Shown in pieces: positions 1-12,295 of a stretch of 64,000 bases of DNA. The DNA comes from Lucinisca nassula (lineage: Eukaryota > Mollusca > Bivalvia > Lucinida > Lucinidae): assembly GCA_963580285.1 (NCBI GenBank), contig OY757023.1, positions 85,523,108 to 85,587,107 of the forward strand, given 5' to 3'. Made by a program: the position numbers and the translations under genes. How positions within the stretch are numbered: position 1 is the stretch's first letter; the number at the start of each line of letters is the position of its first letter. The notes under the pieces are model-generated. The model did no database searches, had not been told where the DNA came from, and was given only the letters and a program-made list of their open reading frames with translations.

Positions 1-80
1 AGTACACGTTAGAACCGCCTCATCGAGGCGATACTAGCGAGAAATTACAATCAGTATGCATAGCAGAAATAAGAAACATA
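1..80. repeat. MITE-A/B fragment cut by window edge
   Basis: The right part of the shared MITE hairpin: GTTAGAACCGCCTC and its complement, then the characteristic GCAGAAATAAGAAA. The left half lies outside the window. The hairpin is imperfect. Confidence 0.7.
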
Positions 81-269
81 TGACATAATTAAACAGATTA
101 TTGCTTATCAGGACCACAGTACCAGAATGCTTGAGACGCTGTCTCTCGGTTAGAGAAAGGAAACGTAATTGTTTTGTTGCCAATTTAAATTACTATTGTA
201 CAAATGAGACTACTATAGGATAAGGGTATGAACACATTGGTGGATCAGTTCATGATACTCCGGGCGCTT

Positions 270-700
270 ACTTGCACTAGCTGGCCAAGCATCAGCCCCA
301 TACCCTGTTTGGTCTTGTGTTCCCCAAGGTTCGGTACTTAGACCGATCCTTTTCTTCGTTTTCATTAATGATCTCCGTAATAATATCAGATCAAATGTCT
401 GTTTGTTTGCTGAGCAGTGTGTCCTGTATTATCCTTCTGACTGTCTCATTCTACCAGAAAGCCTGTATAGTCTAGCAGATTTGGGAGGGAGTTTGGCAGA
501 TGAAGTTCAATATGGCCAAATATCATTCAACGTGTCTGGCACGGCACTTTCAAGCAAATTAAACTTCACTACACCAGAAAACGCTGGACAAGATCCAGTC
601 GATCAAATATCTTGGAATCACCATCACTGACAATCTTGCTAATTGCCAGCATATTTAAGAGGTCACACCCAAACAAGCTAGGACAATAGGATTACTTGGA
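270..700 (+). pseudogene. Non-LTR retrotransposon (LINE) reverse transcriptase fragment
   Basis: Conceptual translation shows the RT signature GVPQGSVL in decayed form (VPQGSVLRPILFFVFINDL), followed by a decayed FADDCVLY-like catalytic block reading FAEQCVLYY, so the two aspartates are lost. Downstream, IKYLGITITDN-like residues appear out of frame near 595-640. The order and spacing match the palm region of CR1/Jockey-type LINE RTs. Frames shift several times and stops are frequent, so this is a dead 5'- and 3'-truncated copy. Its better preserved relative in this window is at 23.2-27.8 kb. Confidence 0.7.
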
Positions 701-783
701 ATTGTTTTTTTTTATGATTTTTTGCGGTATACCTCAAGGCCTGCAGCTATGATTTGCCCTCAGTAGTTCGAACTACACCCATC

Positions 784-1336
784 ACGGGAACACGCCTATA
801 TAATTCTGAGCCCCTTGAACCCCACTTTTATATACATTACGATAACACACCCGTGCGACAAAGTGCATTTTCACATCTCTAAATGGCTACTTTTCTGATG
901 AAAATCCGTGATATTTTTCTTATTTATACTGCTAACATAGGTTATGGGTGCCCGTTATAGCCGTCTCAATGAGGCGGTTCTAACGAGTACCCACAACCTA
1001 TGTCTTGGAGCAGAAATAAGAAATATAATGTATACCCCCATAAACCCCAGTTTTCTCTATATAAAGTGGGGGTTAAGGGGGTGTTCATTTTACGGACTTG
1101 TTAACATGATGGAAAACTGGGGCTTACAGTGGTATACCTTATTTTTCTTATTTCTGTTCTAAAATATAGATTGTGGGTACTCGTTAGAACCGCCTCGATG
1201 AGGCGGTTCTAACGACTACCCACAGTCTGTATTTTAAGCAGAAATAAGGAAAAATATCACAATTTTTCATGTTGAAATTTTCGTTTTTTCGGCGGTTAAG
1301 TTTACAATGTATTTGTATAGGCGTGTTTTCGTTATG
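784..1336. mobile_element. MITE-A interrupted by a MITE-B
   Basis: The MITE-A outer end (AACACGCCTATATAA) lies at about 788 and its complement (GGCGTGTTTTCGTTATG) ends near 1336. Its arm CCCACTTTTATATA breaks at about 837 and resumes at about 1111 with AAAACTGGGG. The central hairpin GTTAGAACCGCCTC/GAGGCGGTTCTAAC lies at 1180-1215. No coding capacity. Confidence 0.85.
838..1111. mobile_element. MITE-B nested inside MITE-A
   Basis: Starts CATTACGATAACACACCCG and ends near GTTAACATGATG. It carries its own central hairpin (945-1005) closely related to the MITE-A hairpin, with the AACCTATG flank typical of family B. It splits the host MITE-A arm, so it inserted later. Confidence 0.8.
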
Positions 1337-1550
1337 TATCTGTGACAAAGTCTCATGCACCCAAAGGCCCGTATTCGAGCTGTTGAAGCTCGGCTGTACA
1401 AAGGAGGCACCAAAATTGTATATTAAGAACAAAAACTGATATACTTTGGAAAATAAGAACACAGGGGGGGGCAATTTCGTTAGAGCATCTTTTTTATGGC
1501 ATTTGAGAACAACAAAATTGCTGACCAGACTGCGCATCTTTGCGTTTGCT
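1337..1550. other. Unassigned intergenic DNA
   Basis: No coding frame, RNA or repeat structure recognised. Confidence 0.5.
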
Positions 1551-1552
1551 GC

Positions 1553-1830
1553 TTGTACAGTACATTACCTCTAGTTACTTAGTTACTTTGTCTGAAATTC
1601 CAAAACTGGTATTAAATGTTCTGAAAAGATGTAATTCTTTGGAGGCAAGGACTATACAGTATAGAACTGAAAACTATGAAGTGTGCAAGATTTTTCCGGG
1701 CCAGACAAGCTAGTTTCGGCGAATTAGGTATCATCATTGACCGTCAAATATTACCTAAATTCCGCAGTGAAATCAATGATAAATATAAACCACACTAAGT
1801 TAAGTCTGTGTTCTTGTGCAGGCAGTTTTG
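1553..1830 (-). repeat. Degenerate single copy of the hammerhead-bearing (retrozyme-like) repeat
   Basis: Similar along its length to the 263-bp monomers at 15629-16360 (GGAGGCAAGGA..., GCTAGTTTCGGC, AATATAAACCACACTA). The ribozyme region at 1698-1743 on the minus strand is damaged: the first C of CTGATGA is A, and stem II no longer pairs fully. Confidence 0.65.
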
Positions 1831-2930
1831 TGTCTCAAGTTACCTGGCTGAAAAAAAAACTGAGAAATCCCATAGACAGTCTTACGTTATACATTTAGTA
1901 GTATTCACAGCCAATAATATATAAAAAAATAACCGTTTTTCATATAACCATAATGGCGTCTCTGAACTTTTACGACCTGCGTTGAAATGCATTTTAAACT
2001 GCGAAAATTGCGCAATCGACGTGCCATGCTTCGCGTTGGTCTGTTTCCCTAACATATAAATTATATACCGAGTACAAAATATTAACACGAAGAATTGTTA
2101 AATAATTGTATTTTTTTTCTTGTTATCAGTTTTATATTGTTTACTTAGTATGGTAGTGTAATGATTAAATGGACGATACACTTCCGCAAGAGGGTTTCCT
2201 TAGTAATTCCATAAATGTTTTCTTATGTCAAATCGTATCTCCTATATTTGAGGGTAATAATCTCACTGAGACGGTTATTCGGATATTTTGCATTCGAGTA
2301 TGTGTTTTTAGCTACATTTATCAATGCCACAAAAACTGCACCTGAAAATGCCGTCTGTTTATGTCGTCTGCTGTATCCTCCTGCAAACTTTTTAAGGATA
2401 TTCTGCATACAGGCAAACCGTGTGGACCCTGATCAGACTGCTCCTAGGAGAGCAGCAGTCTAAGGCTGGGTCCATGCTGAGTGCAACAATAACAATAACA
2501 GTAACGTGCAACAGGCATGATGTGCAATACTATTTTTTTTTTATTTATATAAAATATTGAATGATTTGCTTCTGTTCTGATTTTGAGGTTAAAGTTTCTT
2601 TCATGTCATGTTCAACTCACTCGCAAGTGTAGGCACGAAATTTGCCCTGCTCTTAGATTTTTAAAAGGGCAATTTAAAATAAACGGGTATGACAAATAAA
2701 ATTTTCTGTACATCTGAGAAAGACAGTGTCTCATTAGTTTTTGTGTTAATACAGTAAAATTTCTATATTAAGATCACCTTTGGGACTTAAGACCACTTTT
2801 GAACAGTTCCAAAGGTGGTCTCCTACTAGTCAAAGATACTGTATGTAGTATCAATTTCCTTCTGCCACAGCACCGAACCCCCTATTTTGATAACATTTAA
2901 ATAGGACTTCTTTGAACTATTGAGACAGTT
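1831..2930. other. Intergenic DNA with two small palindromic remnants
   Basis: A MITE-C-like remnant (GACCCTGATCAGACTGCTCC and partial complement) lies at about 2410-2478. A short imperfect hairpin of AAGACCACTTTTGAACAGTT type lies at about 2750-2850, with a related sequence near 59080-59130. No gene recognised; reading frames are short and open with non-ATG codons. Confidence 0.5.
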
Positions 2931-2934
2931 AGAT

Positions 2935-3142
2935 GCTATGTGCAATAGACACAACGTGCAAAATATACATGACGCGCAATAGACGCATGAAACGCGATTG
3001 ACATGGCATGCATAGACACGACGTGCCACGGATGTGGCGTGCAATAGTTATGACGTGCAACAGACGTGACGGGCAATACACATGACGTACAACATTCGTG
3101 GCGTGCAATAGATATGGCGTGCAACAGACATGATGTGCAATA
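2935..3142. repeat. Minisatellite, unit about 20 bp
   Basis: About ten diverged units built on GACGTGCAATAGACATGAC. The open minus-strand frames across it are products of the repetition. Confidence 0.85.
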
Positions 3143-3233
3143 TTATTTTTTGATTTCTTAATAAAATATAATTATTTATATTAAATGATTGGTGTTGCGG
3201 TTAAAAATACTTCCATGTCATGTTCAACTCGCC

Positions 3234-3466
3234 ATCACGAAAACACACCTATATAATGAACCCCACTTTTATATAGTGAAACTGGAGTTTACTGGGATAA
3301 ACATTATTTTTCTTATTTCCGCTGTAAAATATAGAATGTAGGTACTCGTTAGAACCACAATCTATATTTTGAGTAGAAATAAGGAAAATATCACAACTTT
3401 TCTTCCTAAAATTTAAGATTTTTCGGCGAAAAACTTACAATGTATTTTTAGGCGTGTTTTCATAAT
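3234..3466. mobile_element. MITE-A with collapsed central hairpin
   Basis: Terminal GAAAACACACCTATATAA and GGCGTGTTTTCATAATG are present. The centre is deleted so that GGTACTCGTTAGAACC joins directly to ACAATCTATATTTTGAG. Confidence 0.85.
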
Positions 3467-3763
3467 GTCCTCATAGATTTTAAAACGCCATCAGTTGTTG
3501 GCATTTTAAAATAAATGACTAGGACAAGTAACTGAGCAAGACAATGTCTCATTAGTTTGTATGTTATTATTTATGTGCAATAACTGAGTAAAGCATGAAC
3601 AAATTTTAAACATCGGGCTGTCTATGAAACACATTTATAAACATGTATGTTGTTATATTGTGCGAAATAGTATTTTATTAATAAACATTAAAACTTTATT
3701 CCATTTTCGTTGATGTTTTCATATTGCATCATTTTAACAAGCCTGTGTAATAGACACAAACCT

Positions 3764-3995
3764 TAACCCTTTTTGTACCAAATGGAATCTTCCTCCTTAC
3801 ATATATAGCACAAGTCCATTTCACAATTTAGGAGAGTCAGTTTGTGTTTTCATCAAAATTGATTTGAAAAATGACTGCTACTTTTGCAAACAGTGTATGC
3901 CCTGATCAGACGCCACATTCTGCGGCTTCTGATCTATGCCTGTACTGTTTGCCAATGACCCGTTTTTGGGTTTCTGGTACAAAATGAGTTAAAAT
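3764..3995. mobile_element. MITE-C, complete copy
   Basis: Begins TTAACCCTTTTTGTACCAAA and ends TTCTGGTACAAAATGAGTTAA, an imperfect terminal inverted repeat. The core (about 3887-3960) is a diverged palindrome of GCAAACAGTGTATGCCCTGA and its complement. Same architecture as 41568-41795. Confidence 0.8.
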
Positions 3996-4052
3996 ACCCG
4001 CTCTACATTCATGGCAACTTGGAGTATAGCCAAAACAATTGCTCAGAGGTAC

Positions 4053-4334
4053 TCACGAAAACACGCCTATACAAATGCATTGTAAACTTTAACACCTAAA
4101 AAAAAAAAAACGAGACTTTTAAGCTGAAAAAAAAAGTGATATTTTTCTTATTTCTGCTCAAAATATAGATTGTGATACTCGTTAGAATCGCCTCAACGAG
4201 GCGTTTCTAACGAGTCATCACAATCTATATTTTAGAGCAAAACAATAATAACGTTTACCCCTTTAAACCCCAGTTTTACTTTATAAAAGTGGGGTTCAAG
4301 GGATTCAAAATTATATAGGCATGTTTTCATGATG
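4053..4334. mobile_element. MITE-A, complete copy
   Basis: Ends CACGAAAACACGCCTATAC and GGCATGTTTTCATGATG, with central hairpin 4165-4215 (GTTAGAATCGCCTC / GAGGCGTTTCTAAC). Confidence 0.9.
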
Positions 4335-4708
4335 CAGATCGTCCACAGTACCTTGGTACAAGCTGTGGAGACCTGATACACCGTTGGCTCGGGCAATAGT
4401 GCTTAGGGCGACCGTAACACCCACAGCCAATAGTGTTGACAATTCTCCAAGCTGCCATAAAATAGCTGTTTTATTGTTCTTACAGTCGCTAAAGTTTCTT
4501 CGTATATGTTTCCCTTTTATTTCTGCTTTCCAAAAACATGGACTATGATAGCACGTTTTAACAGCTTTAGTGGTGGTTCTAATAAGCACCCACAATCTAT
4601 GTATATTGTCGGATGGATGGAGGTGGGGAATAACACAATTATCGTATAATTTTATTTCGGAGACATGAAATACGCCTCGATTACCTACACTAACCTACAG
4701 ACAGTTAG
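4335..4708. other. Unassigned intergenic DNA
   Basis: A minus-strand open frame of about 94 codons overlaps the MITE-A edge and matches nothing I recognise. A small GTGGTTCTAATAAGCACCCAC MITE-like scrap lies at about 4570-4595. Confidence 0.4.
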
Positions 4709-4712
4709 TGGG

Positions 4713-5011
4713 CCCCCGCCCATAGGGGCTTGAAGAAATATATGGGCTGCATGATGCTTCCACGCAGAACTGAATCCGGTCCGCACACTGGTACTAGTAA
4801 CCCGCTTAGAGTATCTAAGCCTGTCCAGGTACCGCGGTGCGAGGCGGACCGTCCATGCTAATAAACCCTATTGGTTTCATTGGACGACAGTGCTTGAGAT
4901 GTCATTTCATCTCAATGTCGGGTAAAAGTCCCACAAAATTGGAAGCAACGTCTCCAAAATGACCTCTACAGTGTTGACGGGGACGTTAAACCTCAAATCA
5001 AACAAACAATA
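4713..5011 (+). mobile_element. SINE-A, full-length-like copy
   Basis: Begins CCCCCGCCCATAGGGGCTTG and ends GACGTTAAACCTCAAATC followed by a short CAAA-rich tail. Matches at least ten other copies in the window. The head is not an obvious tRNA; short tail plus target duplications at 33755-34050 mark it as a retroposon. Confidence 0.85.
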
Positions 5012-5436
5012 CAGACATGTTAGACTTATTCTGCGTTTTGTTGATAAAACCATGTCAATGCTTTAAATATCGTAACCTTGCTTTCAATGTCAGTTCAACT
5101 ATAACATGTTACTACCCAACTTGCAATAAAAAAAACAATGAGCTATTTGTGGGTAGTGCACGGGTTTAGTGATATTCCCCTGGAACTGCAGAATAAATCT
5201 GGATATTGACCGATAATGCCTGGATTTTGGTTTCCGGATTGGAATGTGTATTACCTCCGGTGTGCTGGCGCAACGCGGCGTTTATTCGTGATGAAACGGG
5301 AAGCAGTAATTTCTGTCAGAAACAACATATAAATGACCTCTAAAAACACACAACGCAGACCCAGACCAGACCGTCTCGAAGGAGCAGACTGAACATGGTC
5401 TATGCCGTGTAACTAAACACACATTATTTAACTAAA
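5012..5436. other. Unassigned intergenic DNA
   Basis: No feature recognised on either strand. Confidence 0.5.
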
Positions 5437-6368
5437 TAGAAGTGAAGGCAATGATCAGGAATCGATACAATTAACCCACAGTTCCCATCAGAGAAAGACA
5501 CCAAAGGGAAAGAAACGCAAACATAGAACAACTAGACCCAAATGGAAACATCAATAGCGGAAAGCCAAAAGGACAGTCACTTTCCCACAAAATTGCCAAT
5601 TGACTATCCAAAACAAAATAATATAAGCAACACACACTCAAAGACAAACCATAACAATAATAAACCGCGACAGAAGAACTGCACTGGAACAGTCAGTGAA
5701 ACGAATTCCACTGTGGGGCGGCTTAAATCAATTTTACGTGACCACAGTCCTCGCCCTTACTTCCGTTGCGAAATGTTTTATTACCCAATTGGTTACGGAA
5801 AACATCAATTGATGAAACAAATAACCAAATAACAACAAAGTCGGTTTCTTTTGCTCCAGCATTTCAATGGTTTCTTGCTGTCGAGTCCTCACCCTTGTTT
5901 CATCTCTGTGGTTGTTTGATTTTTGTGTTCACGGAGATGTTGCACTGATGAATTAGGAGGCCTTCATGCGGACTGAACAAATTATTTGTCTGAATCGCGG
6001 CGGAAGTAAGGGCGAGGATGTGGCCACGTAAAATCGATTTTAGCCACCTCCCCCCCCCCCCCCCCCTGTGGAATTCGTTTCACTGACCGTTCCAAGGCGT
6101 GTTTTTTTTTTTGTTTGTTTTTTGTTTTTTTGTCGCGGTTTATTTTTGTTATGGTTTGTCTTTGAGTGTGTATATCGCTTATATTATTTTGTTTTGGATA
6201 GCCAATTGGCCATTTCCTGGGAAAGTGAATGTCCTTTTGGCTTTCCGCTATTGATGTTTCCATTAGGGTCTAGTTGTTTCATGTTTTTGTTTCATTCCCT
6301 TTCATGTCTCTGATGGGGGATGTGGGTTAAATATATTGATTCCTGATCATTGCCTTCACTTCTATTTT
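5437..6368. repeat. Dispersed repeat D, two copies in inverted arrangement
   Basis: 5441-5770 (minus sense) and 5840-6368 (plus sense) are inverted relatives: the ATGATCAGGAATCGATACAA at 5450 reappears complemented near 6337-6360. Both contain the CGTGGCCACGTAAAATCGAT-type core, and the right copy carries a long C tract (6051-6066). Open frames here are repeat translations. Confidence 0.75.
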
Positions 6369-6409
6369 TTACCAGATAGGCGAGCAGCACAGACCTAGGT
6401 TAGTCTGCA

Positions 6410-6652
6410 CAGAGAACCCCGCCAAGCGAATTTGTGTCTTCGAGCATTCCGTCATGACAAATTTTAACTGCGCATGCCAAGCCATTCAGAGGGGCCAGGG
6501 ATATGGCTTTCTGTCTGAGAGTTCCTCTTGATTCACTGCTTGTATGAGCGAGCAGCGACGGTTCTGGCGAGACTGCGCGGCTGCGCAGGCTCGCCTGAAC
6601 CTTCGCTGCTCGCATAGGCGATAAGTACCAAAATCGCTTGACGGGGCCCAGA
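6410..6652. mobile_element. Repeat E, palindromic MITE
   Basis: Bounded by ACCCCGCCAAGCGA and TCGCTTGACGGGG, an imperfect terminal inverted repeat. An internal hairpin lies around 6545-6612 (GCGAGCAGCGA ... TCGCTGCTCGC). Second copy at 29999-30243. Confidence 0.8.
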
Positions 6653-6962
6653 TGATTTGCCTCACTATAGCTGTGGCTGTTCTCAGACATGTACAGGGGA
6701 ATTTAATATTGTTGGCTGCGCACATGTGCTTGATACATGTAACTGTTAATTTGAAAAATGGCTAAGGCCATTTTTCATGCATCGGACAAACTATTTTATC
6801 TCAACTTGTCTTTTTCTACTTCCATTTCATGCTCCTCAAAAGCAAACTGTGAAAGCTTTCCTTTTCGAAGCCAAGTATGTACCGCGCAACATACGCCATG
6901 TAGATATTCTACCAAATTCTTCCAACCCTGCAGACAAGTACAAGCACATATGCCAATGTTAT

Positions 6963-7279
6963 GCCGGCCTCGGTAGTTCAGTCGGATGCGCGACTGACTG
7001 CTATTAGGAGGACGCGGATTCGATACCTGTCGGGGTCGGCAACATTCTCTCGTGGAGATTGATCATGAAAACTTTCTACGGACATTCTCTCCCTTCTGCT
7101 GATTCAAGAAGGGCAGTTGTCAGTTTCTGGCTAAAGAATGTGCACTGTACTGGATAAACGCTTACGTTTAAGCCTGCCCAAGAAAAGTATGGAGAGGTGA
7201 ACTGACCGGTTCAAAACATATATAGTGTTAATTTGGCCGTTAAACTCCAATACAAACAAAAACAAACAAACAAACAGAC
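6963..7279 (+). mobile_element. SINE-T1: tRNA-derived SINE with 11-bp target duplications
   Basis: The 5' end is tRNA-like, with an A-box-like TAGTTCAGTCGGATG and a B-box-like GGATTCGATACC. The 3' end reads CCGTTAAACTCCAATAC with an (ACAAA)n-type tail. It is flanked by identical GCCAATGTTAT at 6952-6962 and 7280-7290, marking a target-primed insertion. A minus-strand relative lies at 62955-63258. The tRNA-like part is the Pol III promoter of the SINE, not a tRNA gene. Confidence 0.92.
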
Positions 7280-7369
7280 GCCAATGTTATATGGGAGGAC
7301 AAATAACCAGGCTCGACAGAGACTCGAACTCAGGATTTCTGGCATACCGTGCAAAGTAGAAGTAAAACA

Positions 7370-7870
7370 AAGATCAGGAATAGATACAATTAACTTACTC
7401 CACCTATCAAAGACACCAAGGGGAAAGAAACACAAACATTAAGCGACCAGACCATAATGGAAACCTAAACAAAGGAAGGCCATAAGGACAGTTACTTTCC
7501 CACAAAATGGCGATATGGCCATCCAAAATAAAAAGACACAAGGGATACACACAGTAAGTAACAAACAACAACATAAATAAATCGCCACAGAAGAACCACC
7601 TTGGAACGGTCAGTGGAAAGATTTCCACTTTGGGGGGGGGGGGGGGGGGGGCTTAAATCGATTTTACGTGGCCACGATCCTCGCCCTTACTGCTGTCGCG
7701 ATTTCAACAAATAATTTGTTCAGTCCGCATGAAGACCTCCAAACTCATCAGTGCAACATCTCCGCGAACACAAATAACCAAAGAACCACAGAGGTGAGAC
7801 AACAGTGAGGACTCGACAGCAAGAAACCACTGAAATGCTGGAGCAAAAGAAAACCAACAGTTAGACTCTA
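7370..7870 (-). repeat. Dispersed repeat D copy
   Basis: Same sequence blocks as 5437-6368 in minus sense, with a G tract at 7633-7650 at the same internal position as the C tract there. Confidence 0.8.
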
Positions 7871-8149
7871 CAAACCTTCTACCAACAGAGCTACCTAGCA
7901 CGATCGAGCTAAATGAGAAGGCTGCGATACTTATTTTTCATACCCTGAGGCACGATGTTGGACCCACACTGGCCGCATAATATCAAAAGAGAGGAAGTAG
8001 AACAAAGTTCGACCGGAACTCGAACTCAAGTCCTCTAGCAAAACCTGGCAGCACAGGTATAACGGAGCTGCCGTGCTACACGATCGACTTGTAATCCCCA
8101 ATGAGTCATCTCGCCGATATCTATACTGTTTGCCAACGCGATAATATAA
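7871..8149. other. Unassigned intergenic DNA
   Basis: No recognisable feature. A tRNA-like B-box-type string (AACTCGAACTCAAG) near 8020 may be an old SINE head on the minus strand, but it is too weak to call. Confidence 0.4.
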
Positions 8150-8345
8150 TGCTATTAATCAAGTAATTTCGAACTGACCCATTTACAGGTCGAGGTCTGC
8201 TGTATTGGCCTGAGGCCGAAGGCCGAGGTCAATACAGCTGACGGAGGGCCCGTAACTTGGGCAATACGAAATAACTTGATTAATGACAATTTTATTAATT
8301 GACACCATTAAAAACATGATTATTGTTTTTTACCTCAGTGTTAAT
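8150..8345. repeat. Foldback element
   Basis: Inverted arms AATCAAGTAATTTCGAACTG (about 8157) and CGAAATAACTTGATTAATG (about 8268) enclose a GC-rich hairpin with GGCCTGAGGCCGAAGGCC at the centre. Confidence 0.7.
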
Positions 8346-8467
8346 ACGGATGACCTCCGAACAATACAGGAAAGTCTATTGATAATAGTTATTATTTAAG
8401 TTAATGGCTGTGGCGAAATTAAGAGACGGATGTGTCCACATCAGAAACTAGGGGGTGGTGATAACCA

Positions 8468-8735
8468 CTATCATAACACATCCTTGCGACATACTGCATT
8501 TTTTCACATCTACAAAATGGCTACTTTTCTGATGAAAATCCATATGTTTTCTTATTTATATTGCAAACATAGGTTGTGTGTGCTCGTTAGAACCGACTCA
8601 CTGCGGCGATTCAAACGAGTACACACAACCTATATTCTTTGAGTAGAAATAAGTAAAATAAAATTTACCCCCGTAAACCACAGTTTTTTTCATATAAACT
8701 TGGGTTTAGGGGGATAATATCAGGGACGTGTTCAC
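8468..8735. mobile_element. MITE-B copy
   Basis: TAACACATCCTTGCGACA start, hairpin 8585-8625 (TTAGAACCGACTC and degenerate complement), and GGGACGTGTTCACC end. Diverged. Confidence 0.8.
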
Positions 8736-9086
8736 CTGTTGTGTACTGCCTTTGACATTGCTAGGAACCAGGTCCGTTGGAGAGGCCCGGTCTTTGCGAA
8801 ACAAATCGGAGTATACGCCTGCTCAAATGTTTTACAAACAGAAGGGAAAAGCTCACTAAACGGCTAGCCATCTGTCACTAACTCCAGGCAAAATCATTGA
8901 TTTGCACTGTGTGATCTTTGCTATATACTTTTAGTTTGCGTGCATTTTGTGCGTCAGCTTGCATTTGAAACATTTATGTTTTGTTAAAATGTTTGTATCA
9001 TTATCGAAGATCTAATGTTTGAAGGTAATCTAATCTAATGTAATCTCTGACGAGCTATTTGTGCATTTGCGACTATAGGGATCAAC
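8736..9086. other. Unassigned intergenic DNA
   Basis: No feature recognised. Confidence 0.5.
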
Positions 9087-9602
9087 CATGGTTTTTCATG
9101 CATTAACATTTGCCGGATCCCGAGGAAGCTGTTTGAACACGAGGCCGCTAGGCCGAATGTTCAAATATCTTCCGAGGGATCCGGCAAATGTAAATGCATT
9201 GAAATAACCATGGATGGTCGTTATTCTTGCATAACTTACGAATTCGACAGGAAATTTTGACGAAAACTCCCAAAAGCGCAATATAAATTCCATATAAACT
9301 CTTCAAATGCGACAGGCAAACCAAAATGGCGGACAGTTCAGAATGTTGTTTACAATGACGTTGTCATGAAGTGACGTCATCATAGAACCCTCAAACGCTG
9401 CGTTCAGGGCGATAACGTTACGTCGCTCAACGTAACGTAAACAAAGCAAGGCCGGTCTTGTGATATCAAAAACTCAAAATCCATGTTCAAACAGCACGCG
9501 AATTTCATGATTTGAACATGTTTTTTGCTGTTTGAGCACGGCTTTAGGTAGATTTGACAATGGCTTCAAACAGCCATGCGCATAGGTATTTATGCAAGAA
9601 TA
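9087..9602. repeat. Dispersed repeat F copy 1
   Basis: Shares most of its length with 61405-61836 (AACCATGGATGGTCGTT, CAAACCAAAATGGCGG, ATGACGTTGTCATG, TTCAAACAGCACGCGAATTT). Its left part has a hairpin of CATTTGCCGGATCC and its complement near 9108-9190. Non-coding. Confidence 0.8.
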
Positions 9603-9743
9603 TGGTGATTATGCAGAGTCTCACCACAATCCCCGCAATTGGTTCTGTCGTGTTCTTGACAATTAATTTGTTCAGTTCGCATGAAGCATTTCTAACTCAT
9701 CAGTGTAACGTCTTAAAGAAAATTAAAATCAAACGACTGCAGA

Positions 9744-10134
9744 TAAAGCTGCCGCGATTAATCGAAAAATCGATTAATTGATCGATATGTTTCTCACAAA
9801 CGATTATCATTATTGATTTGTTTGTAATCGATTTTTGATAAGTACAATTTCCTACCAAAAGTTATGCCTTAAATAGCTGAATGAGTGGCAAACAGTGCAT
9901 ACCCTGATGAGACGCCGCATTATGCGGCGTCTCATCTGGGTCTACACTGTTTGCTCAGGTCTGTCTGTTCAGATAAACATATGGTAAAATGCAACATATG
10001 GTAAGAGCCATGCTCAGACAGAAAGCCAGAGAGGTAAAATTATGACAAAAACCATAGCGATTACTAATCGATTATCGATCGCAGTGACATGACTGATAAT
10101 CGATTATCTTTTCAGCTCCGATTAGCCAGCCCTA
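9744..10134. mobile_element. hAT-like MITE with 8-bp target duplication
   Basis: The ends are TAAAGCTGCCGCGATTAATC and CCGATTAGCCAGCCCTA, an imperfect terminal inverted repeat. Identical 8-bp ACTGCAGA flanks at 9736-9743 and 10135-10142 match the hAT hallmark. The interior is rich in ATCGATTA palindromes. It is itself interrupted by a MITE-C. Confidence 0.85.
9888..9962. mobile_element. MITE-C core palindrome
   Basis: GGCAAACAGTGCATACCCTG and its near-perfect complement, with GACGCCGCATTATGCGGCGTC at the centre. It lies inside the hAT-like MITE. Confidence 0.85.
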
Positions 10135-10424
10135 ACTGCAGAGATGAAACAACTGTGAAGGCTGAACAGCATTAAGTAACTAAAATGCTGGAGTAAAAGA
10201 AAACCATCAGTTAATCTCCGTAGGGCCCGACCACCGACAAAACTCAGGCGCCAACCGACAAATGTAACTTAGTATTGAGGCGGGACGTAATTGTATCGAT
10301 TATTGGTCATTGACTTCATCTCTGTTCTAAGCGGAAGCATCATGCAGTCCCAATCTATTTCTCCAAGCCCCGATGTGCGGGGCCTCTGTGTGTCTGTGAA
10401 AGAGGCTACGGTCGGGCCCATCGG

Positions 10425-11035
10425 AATCTAACTTTGGGTTTTCTTTTGCTCCAGCATTTCGGTGTTTCTTGCTGTCGAATATTCGCCGTTGTTTCGTCTC
10501 TGTGGTTGTTATATTTTTCTGTTCTCTGAGATGTTGCACTGGTGAGTTAGCAAGCCTTCATGCGGACTGGACAAATTATTTGTCTAAATTGCGACGGTAG
10601 TAAAGGCTAGGATTGCGGCCGCGTAAAATCGATTTACAATAGAAGTGGAAGCAATGATCAGGAATCGATGCAATTAATCAACAGCTCCCATCAGAGACAT
10701 CAAAGGGAAAGAAAGACAAACACGAAACAATAGACCCTAATGGAAAAATCAATAGCGAACTTTTCATTGACCGTCCAAAGGCGGTTCTTCTGTCGCGGTT
10801 TATTTTTGTTATTGTTTGTCTTTGAGTGTGTGTGTGTGTGTCGCTTGTGTCTTTTTGTTTTGGATAGTCAATTGGCTATTTTTGGAAAAATAACTGTCCT
10901 TTTCGCTTTCCGCTATTAGTGTTTTAATTAGGGTGTAGACATTTCATGTTTGTGTTGCTTCCCCTGTGAAGTCTCTGATGGGAGGTGTAGGTTAATTGTG
11001 TCGATTCCAGATCATTGCTTTCACTTCTGTTTAGT
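10425..11035 (+). repeat. Dispersed repeat D copy with an internal rearrangement
   Basis: Begins CCCATCGGAATCTAAC and ends CATTGCTTTCACTTCTG. At 10636-10760 a segment of the 3' end appears in inverted orientation before the normal order resumes. A (GT)n tract lies at about 10827-10840. Confidence 0.75.
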
Positions 11036-12232
<1,197 letters not shown>

Positions 12233-12295
12233 AGCTTGTTCTACACACTGTGAGCTGGTTTGTACTCTTCATACTTTTCAGTTCGGAGGTGTATA

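Larger units (their letters stand above)
9645..10230 (-). repeat. Dispersed repeat D copy split by a hAT-like MITE
   Basis: D sequence runs to about 9743 (ATTTGTTCAGTTCGCATGAA) and continues from 10135 (GATGAAACAACTGTGAAGG ... AAAATGCTGGAG). Confidence 0.75.

Noticed and set aside
6963..7040. tRNA gene (also at 28902-28985 and 63185-63258)
   Set aside because: A and B boxes are present, but the cloverleaf is imperfect and each continues into a SINE body and tail with target duplications.
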